Below are positions 62,601-64,000 of a DNA stretch of 64,000 bases, in pieces. A program made the translations under genes and the position numbers. The stretch spans positions 2,852,001-2,916,000 of the forward strand of contig JAFCIZ010000006.1 of the NCBI GenBank assembly GCA_017871115.1, given 5' to 3'. This DNA is from Cunninghamella blakesleeana. Taxonomy: Eukaryota > Mucoromycota > Mucoromycetes > Mucorales > Cunninghamellaceae. How positions within the stretch are numbered: the first letter of the stretch is position 1; every line of letters begins with the position of its first letter. The notes under the pieces were generated by a model. The model was not told the DNA's origin. It saw only the letters and a program-made list of their open reading frames with translations, and did no database searches.

Positions 62601-64000
62601 ATGAACAATTCAGATTTGCGATCTTATACACGTTGTTGGTACGATGAACTCACATTTGACTTGGTACTTCCAGAAATAAACATGGCGACTACACCGATTA
62701 CAAATATTACACCAACTGCTACTGGTGCTGCTACTACTACTGCTACTGCTACTACTACTACTGCTACTACTGCTACATCCACCATTATCGATCAACTAAA
62801 TAATACTACAACACCTTTACCCGAGTATGAATTGATTCATGAAGCAATTGATATACAATTACAGTCTTGGGTAACATTTAAGGATCAAAGCAATGTTTAC
62901 GTTAAACTCTTGAAAAATAACTTAGATGAAAAAGATTATCAACAGCAACATCAACCACAAAAACAAAGATATACTTCCCCTCAGTACTGTGAACTTAGAT
63001 TATTTAGAGAAAAGGAAAAAATTTTAATGGTTCGCATTCTTTTCTTTAATGTTGACACTCATCAACGCCAACAAATAATGGAAGACGTAAAACAACTACT
63101 TACAAGACCCATAACATTATCGCCAATTAAAGATCAAACAGAAGAAGATCTTCATAATTTAGAAATAAAACAACCAGTGTTATTATTATCCGATAATGAA
63201 CCCACCATGTGTCATTTAATGAAAAGACCTTTGGCTAGTCTTTTAATGCGCGATCCTGAACATTATATGATAAATAGTACTCATATAGAAAAACAACAAA
63301 ACCAAATGAACATGTGGTATGGGAACTCGACTTTATGGATTACTGGTGAACATATTGTACAGAATTATCTTTATAGAAATACTTTACATTGGGATGTACA
63401 CAGTCATGGAAATAACGATTCAAATTTAACGCCACTCATTTCATTAGCTTATGAATTTATGTGCCGTGCAAGAATAGAGCAGGTAATAATAATAATAATA
63501 ATAAAAGGAATACTAAAAGTAGTAATAGAAAAAAGGAAGAAAAAAGAAACAAGTAATGCATTATTAATATTAATAACAATAATTATAATTATAATAATAT
63601 ATATGATTAGGGTTTTATACTATTTTCAAGCAATCAAAATGGAAGTCATTTTTATAAAGAAGCTAATGATACAAATTCACCTTTTGCTGTACAATATTAT
63701 ATTTGGAAAGATTCAACAAAAAAAGAAATCATTACTGAATATTGGATGGAGCCATCTTCTTTAAATAAAAAACCTCACAAGCAGGTTGAAATGGATGTGT
63801 TTAAATTAGACAAGGATATTTTAACAAGGCTCATCACATTTGAGCATATTAGTGCATTGAAACATGAATGTCAGCTTGGCGATTTTGGATGCGGATCATC
63901 AAATACTACAGATTCTAGGGATAAGTTATTAAATATTCAACACATACGTATGAATCAACTGTTTAATGTATCAACTATTTTACGTGTAAATACTTTCTGG
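59686..64000 (+). CDS. SZT2-like protein (KICSTOR large subunit type), N-terminal part; runs off the window
   Basis: In animals SZT2 is the giant subunit of KICSTOR, which holds GATOR1 on lysosomes to restrain TORC1 on amino-acid or glucose loss. Exons seen: 59686-59693 (uncertain 8-nt first exon), 59761-59824, 59911-60030, 60178-60446, 60545-60608, 60726-63482, 63611-beyond 64000. That gives 1224 codons without a stop; animal SZT2 is about 3400 aa. Matching features are a vWA-like block MVFMVDLSSSLATIDLGTG with a DxSxS motif (Asp about 131, codon 60376), LHGIVQPF, KKSIILLTDGVV, and GCNFGFVPDTEILQF. The last aligns with the SFG-VPN/D-E block of SZT2. A fungal-specific Asn/Lys/Gln-rich insert with a nine-Gln run (about 61030-61370) separates parts of the vWA-like fold. 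Ser/Thr/Asn-rich inserts recur later. The identity is from remembered similarity, and the start is tentative. Confidence 0.7.
60125..60176. repeat. (ATT)n run at an intron acceptor of the SZT2-like gene
   Basis: An imperfect TAT/ATT trinucleotide run preceded by (TA)n occupies the end of the intron at 60031-60177. Confidence 0.7.

Noticed and set aside
62610..62795. Minus-strand Ser-repeat open frame inside the SZT2-like exon
   Set aside because: It is the antisense of an Ala/Thr repeat (GCTACT-type microsatellite) in the real coding frame.

Overview
The window is a eukaryotic nuclear fragment from a filamentous fungus. It is very AT-rich, its genes are cut by many short GT-AG introns (mostly 60-150 bp), and poly-A/T, (TA)n and (ATT)n tracts are everywhere. 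Gene content (1,3-beta-glucan synthase, Rax1-type RGS protein, ChAP/exomer subunit, a siderophore-regulator-type GATA factor, a Zn2Cys6 factor, forkhead and bHLH factors) fits an early-diverging filamentous fungus. Mucoromycota, probably Mucorales-like, is my best guess; this is inference from style and content, not from a marker gene. I assembled 18 protein-coding genes by joining exons by hand. For every complete gene the exon lengths sum to a multiple of three and end at a stop.

Layout, left to right. 580-7252(+): UFD4/TRIP12-type HECT ubiquitin ligase. 7832-9675(-): fructose-1,6-bisphosphatase, divergent from 10385-13036(+), a DDHD-domain phospholipase. 13841-15078(-): Zn2Cys6 transcription factor. 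15588-16816(-): Rab5/Vps21 GTPase, divergent across 244 bp from 17061-18006(+), a PEBP-family protein. A 2.2 kb intergenic stretch follows, with a Tc1/mariner-like relic and a cluster of GATA motifs. It lies upstream of 20258-21922(+), an intronless two-finger GATA factor. 22957-24280(+): bHLH factor. 25699-27208(-): Rax1-like RGS membrane protein. 28977-32451(-): ChAP/exomer protein. A 4.2 kb gene-poor gap precedes 36624-38158(+), a forkhead factor. 38889-40632(-): Tim50. A 2.9 kb gap precedes 43571-49906(+), FKS-type 1,3-beta-glucan synthase. 50471-52961(-): DUF155/RMD1 family, divergent across 218 bp from 53180-53999(+), ARL2. 54217-55664(-): Psr1-like SCP phosphatase. 57131-59430(+): Ca2+/H+ antiporter. 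59686-64000(+, runs off the end): an SZT2-like protein.

The genes are mostly independent housekeeping and regulatory loci. A loose theme is polarised growth and the secretory/endocytic system: cell-wall synthase FKS, the exomer subunit that sorts wall enzymes, Rax1 polarity landmark, Rab5, ARL2 and Psr1. Such neighbourhoods in fungi are usually coincidental. No tRNA, rRNA, CRISPR or intact transposon was recognised.

The most interesting items are: (1) the SZT2-like gene, the large subunit of the metazoan KICSTOR nutrient-sensing complex, here in a fungus; (2) a siderophore-regulator-type GATA factor lacking the usual cysteine-rich iron-sensing linker, with six GATAAG hexamers and an 11-bp GATAA-containing inverted repeat upstream; (3) divergent echinocandin hot-spot residues and a 13-nt micro-exon in the glucan synthase.
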